The position numbers and the translations under genes were made by a program. Below are positions 11,503 through 23,732 of a stretch of 64,000 bases of DNA, one piece after another; positions within the stretch are counted from its first letter, which is position 1, and each line of letters begins with the position of its first letter. The notes beneath the pieces were generated by a model that made no database searches, was not told the origin of the DNA, and saw only the letters and a program-made list of their open reading frames with translations. Origin of the DNA: Bilabrum cf. latius. Taxonomy: Eukaryota > Bigyra: Bicosoecida > Bigyra > Bicosoecida. The stretch is taken from contig OZ237735.1 of NCBI GenBank assembly GCA_965178125.1, forward strand, positions 2,480,001-2,544,000. The letters are read 5' to 3'.

Positions 11503-13329
11503 TCACTGAGGCTGGGACCGTCGGATCAAGAGCAGGGGGTGCAGGAAAGAGCCGGGCCCAGCCCACGTCATCATGTGGATTCGATCCGATGATTCAAGTG
11601 AATCGGGTTGGATCTTCACTGGTACCATGCTGATGTCGCGGGCTGCATACTTGCCCATCTGCAGCACCACACCTAGCTCGGCCAGCCGCATCGCGATCTC
11701 AGCCACATCCACAAGGCTCTCGATGCGGCGGCGGTGTGGTCTATCGATATCGTCGTCGATTTGCTCCTTCACAGCCTTGGCCAACCATTCGGCGTACAGT
11801 TTGTTCAGCTGCTGACGAGTCATGATGGCACTGATGTCCAGCTGCTGCCTGAACTGCATGACCTTTGTCATGATGCGCTGGAAGGCAGCTGGATCCAGCA
11901 GCACATCCCACTCATCAGCGGCTCCGCCTACGTCGAGCACAGCAGCCTTGTACATAGTGGCTAGCTCTGCGGGCGTGGTGGTATCCTTGACGGTGATCTG
12001 TGGGATGTATACTTCCTTGAGTCCGGCCCTGGAGCCGAGCTGGATCAGGCCGAACGCCTGCAGGTTGAGATGAGCCATGTGCTCTGTGGTGACTGAGGCG
12101 TGGGAGAAGAAGCGGGGCTCGAGGGGGACAGCACCGGCCGCACCGGATGCATCGCCGGCGAGTGGGACATGCCCTTGCGGCTGCGAACCGGACTGCTACA
12201 CGGCGCCATGCACCACAGCCCGTTGGCCACGCTGCCTTGATATGCCCGAGCCGGCCATGGGGGCCTGGCCAGACATGAGCATGCCGGCCGCACCAGCTCG
12301 CTGCACGTCGCCGCGACGCACTGCCACTGCTCCCCGTAGCCCAGAGGTGGTCTCACCAGACGCCCCGCCGGTGGCTGGACCAGCATCGGTGCTAGCTGCG
12401 GATGAGGCAGATCCCTCAGGCTGTGGCGCTAAGGGTGCCTCGGGAAACCGGCTCAAGAACTCATCGATCACCACCCTGTGGTCCCTGCCGCTGCGCGCAA
12501 AGACTTCAGCTGCCGCCAGCAAGTGCACGCGTCCCGACTGGGCCAGCTTGTCCGCGTCCAGCCAGGGCGGCGTGGGTTGGTGCGTGCGTTGCCGCATCCT
12601 GCTCGAGATGACGAGCGGACTGAGGGCATTGTCATCGACTTGGACCACGCGCACCATCGACTCGGCATCATGAGCGTCGAGTGATCGGGGTGTCGCCTTG
12701 AAGCCTTCGCGAGGCATGGCCGCTGGTGGCGCGTGCATGTTGAGCTGGTAGGACACCTCCGATTGCTCCCCGCTTGCCATGTGGGGCTGTGCACCCTTGG
12801 CTGCACCGGCGCTGCCTCCGCTCTGGGCAGGCTGTTGTTGGTTGCCCCAGATGTCCTGAATAGAGGTGTAGGCCTTGCACAGGATGTCAGCTTTCCTGGT
12901 GTTGACTTGCTGCACGAATGTCGTGGGGCACGCAATCTCACACGGGTCGTCGGGCGTGCCACAGAGTTGGGATGCCCTGCTCGGTGCGTCCGCCGGAGCG
13001 CAAGGCCCGCTGTCTGATCCTGCTGCAGGGCCGGATCCGGGCGATCCTTCGTGTGGATCGAATGAGTCCTCGCGCGAGATCGGCTGGGACTCGAGCACGG
13101 CACAGACAGACACCCTGAGGGGCTCTGAGTAAAGGAAGGAAGGAAGGAAGGAGTTCTGGTTATAGATGCAATAAGGGCACTCCAGCAGTAGTGTGTACAT
13201 GCAGTGCATTGTTGGCAAGCGCAGTGCATTGCTGGCAAGGCGGAGCGGGCCAGCAGTTTGTGCAACTTTACGATCTACAGGGGCGCAAGAGGCTCGCAGA
13301 TATCTCAGTTTGCTGCAAGCTAGTATCAT
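11503..13329 (-). CDS. M2: array gene M, N-terminally truncated form
   Basis: A single frame runs from 13329 to the TGA at 11503 with one in-frame TAG at 12196. It keeps the central region (SREDSFD to VSYQLNMHAPPAAMPREGF, DNALSPLVISSRMRQRTH, RVVIDEFLSRFPEAP) and the whole C-terminal domain (MAHLNLQAF to RRSQPQ). The membrane segment and first domain of full-length M4 are absent. Their place is taken by about 85 codons read from DNA antisense to the P leader, so the true start is uncertain. A GGAA microsatellite lies at 13130-13150. Confidence 0.5.
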
Positions 13330-13359
13330 ACACAGGCCTGTAGATCGCTGCGAAAAGTC

Positions 13360-14675
13360 ATGGACGAGCTGCTTTGGCTGTCACAATCATACGAAGAGTA
13401 CTTGCGAACGATACGATCCTTCCGCAAACCTGACTAGCCTGAGAAGGATGACGCGGCGCTGATGAAGTGGGTCTTACCATTGGATCATTGTGCATAAGCG
13501 TTTGGTCCTTGATCTCACTATGCCCTCCTGCACGTCTTGAGCCAGGCAGCACGTCTCTCGCAGGAGTTGGGCACGCATCGAGCGTGATTTCTTGGCGGCT
13601 CTCCGAGATGGGGACGACATGCTTGCACTGAAGCTATTTGAATAGAACGCGGATATGCTCGGGCGCTACAGGTGGCCACACGTATACGGCGAGGGGTTCG
13701 ATTCTGTAAGAAGCACCATAGAGTATCTGCCTGTGCGCCGTGATGATTGCTAGCCCCAAGAACATGAAACATCTCAAGGTGAGACTTGGATCCTTTTCAT
13801 CTCATTGGTGCCATGCAGCTGGGTGGACTGACGGAGGCCCTGACGCATTTCGATCGGCCGAAGGTGCTCGAAAAGTTGGTGCTGCACCCGAGCGGTTGCT
13901 TGAGTGTGAGCACAACCGCATACAGTTTGAGCGCGTTCATGTTGCTGGATACTGTATACTTAATTTCGCGTTTCAAGGCTTGCTCTCACAGTGCCTGGGC
14001 TGGTTTGTATACATAGCGGTGCGCCGGCAAGCGTTGGGATGCCTGGAAGCGATGGCTCGGCTTGGTGCCCTCAGCATTCGATGGGAGCCCATCACAAAGG
14101 ATGATGTCGAATGGCTCTGGTACAACAAGAAATCCAGAGCGGTCGTGCTGCAAGCCGCCGGGGAGGCAGGCAAGTTGAAGGATGCTGCTTCCATGGCACT
14201 GATGCTGCGGTGGGGCACGAGAGCATTCGAGGCCGGGCTTGCTAGCTCGACGGGTGTGACGTGGCTGGACGTGGCGTACCGCCGGGTGTTTGGCTCGTAC
14301 ACACCCATGGAGAAAGCTCTGAAGATGTGCGAGCGCGGCGCGAGACCCAGGGAGGTGCTAGCGCGGCTGTTCGATCTGGTGCCCGCGGAGGAGCTGGCCC
14401 GTGTGGCGCACGTGGACCCTCGGCGGGGGGACCGTCTGGTGCGCTGGCGGCGTGCATATGAAGCTCGGCGGGACGCTGGTCTGGTGTTTCAGGCAGCGAG
14501 CGAGGGTCGTCCATTGGAGCTGGGGAAGCGATTGCGTCTTGGGTCGTTGGCAGGAGGGGCGTGGGCGCGAGGTGTGTTGAATGGCGTGCAGATGGACGCG
14601 CTTGAGGCAGCGAGGATGGGCGGTCATGGTGAGTGCGTGGATGTGCTGGTGCAGGCTCGGGGCAGTAAGGGCTGA
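13360..14675 (+). CDS. P3: array gene P, ankyrin-like
   Basis: Four-exon P gene, frame and splice sites intact, TGA at 14673. Exon 4 starts with a diverged segment (CLGWFVYIAVRRQALGCLE in place of CLNWIVYSCVFDKALKCLE) shared only with P4. Two exon-4 sites are GAG here where P1 has TAG. One TAG remains in exon 1 and one in exon 2. Confidence 0.65.
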
Positions 14676-14770
14676 GTAGACTGGTAAGCTGCAGCAAGCT
14701 AGTTGGTTCAGTCCAGTGGCACTTCAGCACTAGACAGCTTTTCAGCATCACATCCCGTGCATCAAGCCCG

Positions 14771-16381
14771 TCACTGAGGCTGGGACCGTCGGATCAAGAG
14801 CAGGGGGTGCAGGAAAGAGCCGGGCCCAGCCCACGTCATCATGCGGATATCCTGTCCTGTGTCGGAGGAATCGGGTTGGATCTTCACTGGTACCATGCTG
14901 ATGTCGCGGGCTGCATCATTGCCCATCTGCAGCACCACACCCAGCTCGGCCAGCCGCATCGCGATCTCAGCCACATCCACAAGGCTCTCGATGCGGCGGC
15001 GGCGTGGTCTATCGATATCGTCGTCGATTTGCTCCATCACAGCCTCGGCCACCCATTCGGCGTACTTTTTGTTCAGCTGCTGACGAGTCACGATGGCACT
15101 GATGACCAGCTGCTGCCTGAACTGCATGACCTTTGTCATGATGCGCTGGAAGGCAGCTGGATCCAGCAGCACATCCCACTCATCAGCGGCTCCGCCTACG
15201 TCGAGCACAGCAGCCTTGTACAGACGGTCTAGCTCTGCGGGCGTGGTGGTATCCTTGACGGTGATCTGTGGGATGTATACTTCGTTGAGTCCGGCCCTGG
15301 AGCCGAGCTGGATCAGGCCGAACGCCTGCAGGTTGAGATGAGCCATGTGCTCTGTGGTGACTGAGGCGTGGGAGAAGAAGCGGGGCTCGAGGGGGGCAGC
15401 ACCGGCCGCACCGGATGCATCGCCGGCGACTGGGACATGCCCTTGCGGCTGCGAACCGGACTGCTACACGGCGCCATGCACCACAGCCCGTTGGCCACGC
15501 TGCCTTGATATGCCCGAGCCGGCCATGGGGGCCTGGCCAGACATGAGCATGCCGGCCGCACCAGCTCGCTGCACGTCGCCGCGACGCACTGCCACTGCTC
15601 CCCGTAGCCCAGAGGGGGTCGAACCAGACGCCCCGCCGGTGGCTGGACCAGCATCGGTGCCAGCTGCGGATGAGGCAGATCCCTCAGGCTGTGGCGCTAA
15701 GGGTGCCTCGGGAAACCGGCTCAAGAACTCATCGATCACCACCCTGTGGTCCTTGCCGCTGCGCGCAAAGACGTCAGCTGCCGCCAGCAAGTGCACGCGT
15801 CCCGACTGGGCCAGCTTGTCTGCGTCCAGCCAGGGCGGCGTGGGTTGGTGCGTGCGTTGCCGCATCCTGCTCGAGATGACGAGCGGACTGAGGGCATTGT
15901 CATCGACTTGGACCACGCGCACCATCGACTCGGCATCATGAGCGTCGAGTGATCGGGGTGTCGCCTTGAAGCCTTCGCGAGGCATGGCCGCTGGTGGCGC
16001 GTGCATGTTGAGCTGGTAGGACACCTCCGATTGCTCCCCGCTTGCCATGTGGAGCTGCACACCCTTGGCTGCACCGGCGCTGCCTCCGCTCTGGGCAGGT
16101 GGCTGTTGGTTGCGCCAGATGTCCTGAATAGAGGTGTAGGCCTTGCACAGGATGTCAGCTTTCCTGATGTTGACTTGCTGCACGAATGTCGTGGGGCACG
16201 CAATCTCACATGGGTCGTCGGGCGTGCCACAGAGTTGAGATGCCCTGCTCGGTGCGTCCGCCGGAGCGCAAGGCCCGCTGTCTGATCCTGCTGCAGGGCC
16301 GGATCCGGACGATCCTTCGTGTGGATCGAATGAGTCCTCGCGCGAGATCGGCCGGGACTCGAGCACGGCACAGACAGACAC
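14771..16381 (-). CDS. M3: array gene M, N-terminally truncated form
   Basis: Open from about 16381 to the TGA at 14771 with the conserved TAG at 15464. It has the same truncation breakpoint as M2 and M5, just upstream of SRPISREDSFD. No good ATG is visible at the 5' end, so translation of this copy is doubtful. The C-terminal variable octapeptide is of the SSDTGQDIR type. Confidence 0.45.
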
Positions 16382-16458
16382 CCTCAGGGGCCCTGAGTGA
16401 AGGGCAATCCAGCAGTAGTGTGTACATGCAGTGCACTGCTGGCAAGGCGGAGCGGGCC

Positions 16459-16597
16459 AGCAGCCGGTGCAATTTTACGATCTGCTAGGGCGCAAGAGGC
16501 TCGCAGATATCTCAGTTTGCTGCAAGCTAGTATAATACACAGGCCTGTAGTTGGCTGCGAAAAGTCATGGACGAGCTGCTTTGGCTGTCACAATCAT
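16459..16597 (+). pseudogene. 5' fragment of a P gene
   Basis: The usual P leader and the first ten codons (MDELLWLSQS, ATG at 16568) are present. Homology to P then stops abruptly at about 16597, where unrelated DNA begins. This fragment follows M3 and precedes the intact P4. Confidence 0.65.
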
Positions 16598-17003
16598 AAA
16601 CCTTAAGTTGCGGAACATGTCAGGGCTGCGGGAAGCGAGAGTGGTGCAGGGAGCGGGTCCAGCAGGAGCTGGGGCCCCCGAGGCGGCGCAAGCGGCAGCA
16701 CAAGCGGAGGTAGTGCAGGCAGCGAACCCGGCAGGAGTGCTACTAGCTGAAGGGGTTGGAGGCGCTGAGGACGAGGTACATGGCCTTGACCCTGACCATG
16801 CCGGTCTTATACATCCCCCAGCACCTGCGGTGGGAGCTCCAGATGTGCAGAACCTCCACGGAGAAGCAGCACAGCTGGCAGCCCCCATGGCTTGAGCTGG
16901 TCAGTGAGATGTTCCTCCCGGTCGAAGTAGCCTTCGGGTGACTTCTTAGCCTGGGTAGCGTGTAGTTTGAATGACATAAATTTATCGTCTCTCTCGTTCG
17001 TTA
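16598..17003. other. Insertion of about 0.4 kb, unrelated to the array
   Basis: This segment is present only between the P fragment and P4. One plus-strand frame, open if TAG is sense, encodes a Cys-rich start (SCGTCQGCGKREWC) followed by an Arg/Lys-rich stretch and TGA at 16939. That could be a captured zinc-finger exon, but no family is certain. The other frames give only Ala-rich low complexity. There are no clear terminal repeats. Confidence 0.4.
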
Positions 17004-17104
17004 GTGCAACTATACGATCTACAGGGGGCGCAAGAGGCTCGCAGATATCTCAGTTTGCTGCAAGCTAGTATCATACACAGGCCTGTAGATCGCTGCGAAA
17101 AGTC

Positions 17105-18418
17105 ATGGACGAGCTGCTTTGGCTATCACAATCATACGAAGAGTACTTGCGAACGATACGATCCTTCCGCAACCCTGACCAGCCTGAGAAGGATGACGCG
17201 GCGCTGATGAAGTGGGTCTTACCATTGGATCGTTGTGCATAAGCGTTTGGTCCTTGATCTCACTATGCCCTCCTGCACGTCTTGAGCCAGGCAGCACGTC
17301 TCTCGCAGGAGTTGGGCACGCATTGAGCGTGATTTCTTGGCGGCTCTGCGAGATGGGGACGACATGCTTGCACTGAAGCTATTTGAATAGAACGCGGATA
17401 GGCTCGGGCGCTACGAGTGGCCACATGTATACGGCGAGGGGTTCGATTCTGTAAGAAGCACCATAGTATCTGCCTGTGCGCCGTGATGATTGCTAGCCCC
17501 AAGAATAGTAAGCATTTCAAGCTGAGACTTGGATCCTTTTCATCTCATTGGTGCCATGCAGCTGGGTGGACTGACAGAGGCCCTGACGCATTTCGATCGG
17601 CCGAAGGTGCTCGAGTAGTTGGTGTTGCACCCGAGCGGTTGCTTGAGTGTGAGCACAACCGCATACAGTTTGAGCGCGTTCATGTTGCTGGATACTGTAT
17701 ACTTAATTTCGCGTTTCAAGGCTTGCTCTCACAGTGCCTGGGCTGGATTGTATACATAGCGGTGCGCCGGCAAGCGTTGGGATGCCTGGAAGCGATGGCT
17801 CGGCTTGGTGTCCTCAGCATTCGATGGGAGCCCATCACAAAGGATGATGTCGAATGGCTCTGGTATAACAAGAAATCCAGAGCGGTCGTGCTGCAAGCCG
17901 CCGGGGAGGCAGGCAAGTTGAAGGATGCTGCTTCCATGGCACTGATGCTGCGGTGGGGCACGAGAGCATTCGAGGCCGGGCTTGCTAGCTCGACGGGTGT
18001 GACGTGGCTGGACGTGGCGTACCGCCGGGTGTTTGGCTCGTACACACCCATGGAGAAAGCTCTGAAGATGTGCGAGCGCGGCGCGAGACCCAGGGAGGTG
18101 CTAGCGCGGCTGTTCGATCTGGTGCCCGCGGAGGAGCTGGCCCGTGTGGCGCACGTGGACCCTCGGCGGGGGGACCGTCTGGTGCGCTGGCGGCGTGCAT
18201 ATGAAGCTCGGCGGGACGCTGGTCTGGTGTTTCAGGCAGCGAGCGAGGGTCGTCCATTGGAGCTGGGGAAGCGATTGCGTCTTGGGTCGTTGGCAGGAGG
18301 GGCGTGGGCGCGAGGTGTGTTGAATGGCGTGCAGATGGACGCGCTTGAGGCAGCGAGGATGGGCGGTCATGGTGAGTGCGTGGATGTGCTGGTGCAGGCT
18401 CGGGGCAGTAAGGGCTGA
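17105..18418 (+). CDS. P4: array gene P, ankyrin-like
   Basis: Intact P gene. It has CAG at the exon-1 polymorphic codon (17180), GAG and TAG at the two exon-3 sites, and GAG at both exon-4 sites. It shares the diverged CLGWIVYIAVRRQALG segment with P3. Confidence 0.65.
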
Positions 18419-18513
18419 GTAGACTGGTAAGCTGCAGCAAGCTAGTTGGTTCAGTCCAGTGGCACTTCAGCACTAGACAGCTTTTCAGCATCACATCCCG
18501 TGCATCAAGCCCG

Positions 18514-21240
18514 TCACTGAGGCTGGGACCGTCGGATCAAGAGCAGAGGGTGCAGGAAAGAGCCGGGCCCAGCCCACGTCATCATTTGGACATCCTGTCC
18601 TGTGTCGGAGGAATCAGGTTGGATCTTCACTGGTACCATGCTGATGTCGCGGGCTGCATCATTGCCCATCTGCAGCACCACACCCAGCTCGGCCAGCCGC
18701 ATCGCGATCTCAGCCACATCCACAAGGCTCTCGATGCGGCGGCGGCGAAGCCTATCGATATCGTCGCCGATTTGCTCCTTCACAGCCTCGGCCACCCATT
18801 CGGCGTACTTTTTGTTCAGCTGCTGACGAGTCATGATGGCACTGATGTCCAGCTGCTGCCTGAACTGCATGACCTTTGTCATGATGCGCTGGAAGGCAGC
18901 TGGATCCAGCAGCACATCCCATTCATCAGCAGCTCCGCCAACGTCGAGCACAGCAGCCTTGTACAGAATGGCTAGCTCTGCGGGCGTGGTGCTATCCTTG
19001 ACGGTGATCTGTGGGATGTATACTTCCTTGAGTCCGGCCCTGGAGCCGAGCTGGATCAGGCCGAACGCCTGCAGGTTGAGATGAGCCATGTGCTCTGTGG
19101 TGACTGAGGCGTGGGAGAAGAAGCGGGGCTCGAGGGGGGCAGCACCGGCCGCACCGGATGCATCGCCGGCGAGTGGGACATGCCCTTGCGGCTGCGAACC
19201 GGACTGCTACACGGCGCCATGCACCACAGCCCGTTGGCCACGCTGCCTTGATATGCCCGAGCCGGCCATGGGGGCCTGGCCAGACATGAGCATGCCGGCC
19301 GCACCAGCTCGCTGCACGTCGCCACGACGCACTGCCACTGCTCCCCGTAGCCCAGAGGTGGACGAACCAGACGCCCCGCCGGTGGCTGGACCAGCATCGG
19401 TGCCAGCTGCGGATGAGGCAGATCCCTCAGGCTGTGGCGCTAAGGGTGCCTCGGGAAACCGGCTCAAGAACTCATCGATCACCACCCTGTGGTCCTTGCC
19501 GCTGCGCGCAAAGACGTCAGCTGCCGCCAGCAAGTGCACGCGTCCCGACTGGGCCAGCTTGTCTGCGTCCAGCCAGGGCGGCGTGGGTTGGTGCGTGCGT
19601 TGCCGCATCCTGCTCGAGATGACGAGCGGACTGAGGGCATTGTCATCGACTTGGACCACGCGCACCATCGACTCGGCATCATGAGCGTCGAGTGATCGGG
19701 GTGTCGCCTTGAAGCCTTCGCGAGGCATGGCCGCTGGTGGCGCGTGCATGTTGAGCTGGTAGGACACCTCCGATTGCTCCCCGCTTGCCATGTGGAGCTG
19801 CACACCCTTGGCTGCACCGGCGCTGCCTCCGCTCTGGGCAGGTGGCTGTTGGTTGCGCCAGATGTCCTGAATAGAGGTGTAGGCCTTGCACAGGATGTCA
19901 GCTTTCCTGGTGTTGACTTGCTGCACGAATGTCGTGGGGCACGCAATCTCACATGGGTCGTCGAGCGTGCCACAGAGTTGGGATGCCCTGCTCGGTGCGT
20001 CCGCCGGAGCGCTAGGCCCGCTGTCTGATCCTGCTGCAGGGCCGGATCCGGGCGATCCTTCGTGTGAATCGAATGAGTCCTCGCGCGAGATCGGCCGGGA
20101 CTCGAGCGCGGCCCCCTCAGCGTCCCCCTCGCCATGCATCTCTGAATTACCGTCGCTTGCGGAGTCGCTTATACCAAGCAGGTGGTGCATTATGAGGCTC
20201 TCGTCGAGTATGGCCTGTTGCCCCGCTGAGCCTGGTTTTCCAAGGTGCCCGGTGGGCATGCCATTATCGTGCAGGTCAGCTGTGGCGGGCGCTTGCATGG
20301 GTTGGTGCTCCGTACCCTGCGATGTAGTCTACGGAGCCCTGATGGTATCAAAATCGCCGTGTATGTCCATCCTAGTTACACCAATGTCCCGACCTCCTCC
20401 ACGATGCATGTCCCTGTCGAGTGGTTCCATCTAGCTAGGCTACGAACCCGATCCGATCAATTGCGCTTCGAGCCGAACACCCCGATCGGCCAGGTGGCTT
20501 ACCAAGCTGGGAACTGTATGGTGTTCCTCAAAGACAAAGTGCTGCTCTGTAGCGCCGCGGCCTCTTACAATCCAACCAAGCTTTGCTGCAAGGTCCGGAC
20601 TGATCGATACGGTGTTCACGTCTGTTTTGCCCACCTTCACAGCTTCGATTCCGACAGTAAGTTGTGGATCAGGAAACTTGATGGAAACTATACCACCCCA
20701 GACGTATACTTCCAGGCTCTGGAAGTTGGCTTCAGGCTTGTTGGGATCGGTAGAAGTTGCAGCTTCGCCGGGGGAGGGTGGTTTCTCGCCACGCGCGCGC
20801 TTGCGATTCGCTTTGCCCTCGAGATTCCGTATCGGTCTCTAGGATAGATCACGGGACATTGCTTTCTCTCTGAATCGCATGGCCGGAAGGGTAATTGCCT
20901 TGCTATCACCATGATTTGCGCTGGTGTTCGATGCAGCGTGGCCCCTTGCTTCACGCTGCGACAGCGCAATCGCTCCTATAGCCCCTAGTAGAATGAATGA
21001 TACCACCATGGCGCAAGAAGTGATGAAGCGGCAAGATTGGCTCCAAAATGCGGCGTTGGATATCTTTCTGAGATTTTGGAAACTGCTCACAAACCGGAAC
21101 CGGGAACCTCCGTGAAACCCTCGAGCGATGCATGTATCCGGGACAGAAGCCCACAAAGCATCAAGAGCCTCGGGCTTAGGAACCGAGCCCAGTTGTAAGG
21201 ATGCACGGTCTGCGGGCTTCAAGATTTTCGGGCGGGCCAT
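18514..21240 (-). CDS. M4: full-length array gene M, single-pass membrane protein of unknown function
   Basis: An uninterrupted frame of 909 codons (908 aa) ends in TGA at 18514, with in-frame TAG at 19207, 20329, 20431, 20440 and 20839. The start MARPKILKPADRAS at 21240 is the first ATG after the shared upstream flank. One membrane segment (SCAMVVSFILLGAIGAIALS) lies at about residues 71-94 with a basic N-terminal side. A compact mixed domain follows (about 150-280, FQSLEVYVWGGIVSIKF to SLVSHLADRGVRLEAQ), then a long Ser/Gly/Ala-rich linker. Next come a predicted helical module (about 560-660) and a conserved C-terminal domain of 191 residues. I recognise no family. The C-terminal domain faces the P gene tail-to-tail at 95 bp. 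Full-length sisters are M6 and the broken M7. Confidence 0.65.
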
Positions 21241-22325
21241 CTCGAGAGACCATTCGGTTTACCACGTTCGCCGACTTGCCCGCACGGGAACTTGCAAGCC
21301 GGATGCGATACATGCGGCTGCTTCTTGGAGCCGACAAAGTCCCCACGACTAGTCCAGCAGAAACGGAGGGCGGGGACAGCGTCAGGCTGCCTCCAGTCCG
21401 GCCTGTTGCCATGTGTCCAATGCCATCGGTACCCCATTCTCGGGTGCCACGCAACGAGGTTGGGCTTGGTAGCTCTTGCATGTGATCTCCGCGCCAGCCT
21501 TGGGCTTTGGGCCAGCGATCACTGCCGGAGATCACCCCTTGCCCTCGGTGCTTGCTTCGGGAGCCAGCACCAGGCCTGTGGACGTATGCCAGCGCTGGTC
21601 CTTTTTGCTTTTGCTACGGGCACCCCGTCGCTGTGAAGCCGGCGTGTGATTGCTATTACATTCTGCACTATAAGAGTCTGGTAAAAGCGCTTCATCAAGC
21701 AAGTAGCGTTACCCACGCGTACCACCCGTAAATGTGCATCAAGGGCTCCGTGATATCCATTCGTCCTCCCTTCGTCTTCCACTCGCAGCCGCTGCGGCCC
21801 GGGCAACGGTTCCAACTTGGCACGCGCCGGATATCAGCCACCTGCCTCCACTCTGGGCAGGTGGCTATGGCTCGCGCCAGATGTCCTGAATAGAGGTGTA
21901 GGCCTTGCACAGGATGTCAGCTTTCCTGATGTTGACTTGCTGCACGAATGTCGTGGGGCACGCAATCTTGGGTCGTCGGGCGTGCCACAGAGTTGGGATG
22001 CCCTGCTCGGTGCGTCCGCCGGAGCGCAAGGCCCGCTGTCTGATCCTGCTGCAGGGCCGGATCGGGACGATCCTTCGTGTGGATCGAATGAGTCCTCGCG
22101 CGAGATCGGCCGGGACCCGAGCACGGCACAGACAGACACCCTCAGGGGCCCTGAGTGAAGGGCACTCCAGCAGTAGTGTGTACATGCAGTGCACTGCTGG
22201 CAAGGCGGAGCGGGCCAGCAGCCGGTGCAATTTTACGATCTACAGGGGGCGCAAGAGGCTCGCAGATATCTCAGTTTGCTGCAAGCTAGTATCATACACA
22301 GGCCTGTAGTTGGCTGCGAAAAGTC
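21241..22325. repeat. Copy of SAM2-type upstream flank, M fragment and P leader
   Basis: 21241-21830 matches the DNA between the M start and SAM2 (36753-37290), but no SAM gene follows. 21838-22150 is a middle piece of M, joined by the same GCCACCTGCC/GGCAGGTGGC inverted repeat as at 6662. 22160-22325 is the P leader. I see no intact gene. Confidence 0.7.
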
Positions 22326-23637
22326 ATGGACGAGCTGCTTTGGCTATCACAATCATACGAAGAGTACTTGCGAACGATACGATCCTTCCGCAAACCTGAC
22401 TAGCCTGAGAAGGATGACGCGGCGCTGATGAAGTGGGTCTTACCATTGGATCGTTGTGCATAAGCGTTTGGTCCTTGATCTCACCATGTTTCTCCTGCAC
22501 GTCTTGAGCCAGGCAGCACGTCTCTCGCAGGAGTTGGGCACGCATCGAGCGTGATTTCTTGGCGGCTCTGCGAGATGGGGACGACAGGCTTGCGCTGAAG
22601 CTATTTGAATAGAACGCGGATAGGCTCGGGCGCTACAGGTGGCCACATGTATACGGCGAGGGGTTCGATTCTGTAAGAAGCACCATACGAGCCGCAGTAT
22701 CTGCCTGTGCGCCGTGATTGCTAGCCCCATGCATCTCAAGGTGAGACTTGGATCCTTTTCATCTCATTGGTGCCATGCAGCTGGGTGGACTGACGTAGGC
22801 CCTGACGCATTTCGATCGGCCGAAGGTGCTTGAAAAGTTGGTGTTGCACCCGAGCGGTTGCTTGAGCGTGAGCACAGCCGAATGTGGCATGAATGCGTTC
22901 AAGCTTTTGAGTATTACATCCTTGCATTATGTCGTTAGATCTAGCCTTCACAGTGCTTGAACTGGATCGTGCATTACTGTGTTTTTGACAAGGCTCTGAA
23001 ATGCTTGGAAGCGATGGCTCGGCTTGGTGTCCTCAGCATTCGATGGGAGCCCATCACAAAGGATGATGTCGAATGGCTCAGGTACAACGAGAAATCCAGA
23101 GCGGTCGTGCTTCCGGGTGTTGGGGAGGCAGGCAAGCGCAAGGATGCTGCTTCCATGGCACTGATGTTGCGGTGGGGCACGAGAGCATTCGAGGCCGGGC
23201 TTGCTAGCTCGACGGGTGTGACGTGGCTGGACGTGGCGTACCGCCGGGTGTTTGGCTCGTACACACCCATGGAGAAAGCTCTGAAGATGTGCGAGCGCGG
23301 CGCGAGACCCAGGTAGGTGCTAGCGCGGCTGTTCGATCTGGTGCCCGCGGAGGAGCTGGCCCGTGTGGCGCACGTGGACCCTCGGCGGGGGGACCGTCTG
23401 GTGCGCTGGCGGCGTGCATATGAAGCTCGGCGGGACGCTGGTCTGGTGTTTCAGGCAGCGAGCGAGGGTCGTCCATTGGAGCTGGGGAAGCGATTGCGTC
23501 TTGGGTCGTTGGCAGGAGGGGCGTGGGCGCGAGGTGTGTTGAATGGCGTGCAGATGGACGCGCTTGAGGCAGCGAGGATGGGCGGTCATGGTGAGTGCGT
23601 GGATGTGCTGGTGCAGGCTCGGGGCAGTAAGGGCTGA
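22326..23637 (+). CDS. P5: array gene P, ankyrin-like
   Basis: Intact P gene with TAG at the exon-1 site. Exon 3 has TAG then AAG. Exon 4 has GAG at the first and TAG at the second site (KMCERGARPR-TAG-VLARL). It carries the VVLPGVGEAGKRKDA variant shared with P6 and P7. Confidence 0.65.
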
Positions 23638-23732
23638 GTAGACTGGTAAGCTGCAGCAAGCTAGTTGGTTCAGTCCAGTGGCACTTCAGCACTAGACAGC
23701 TTTTCAGCATCACATCCCGTGCATCAAGCACG

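Noticed and set aside
20440-20830. M region after the membrane segment as an FtsH extracellular domain
   Set aside because: The resemblance is limited to a short strand-helix pattern; there is no AAA or protease domain, so I leave the domain unnamed.
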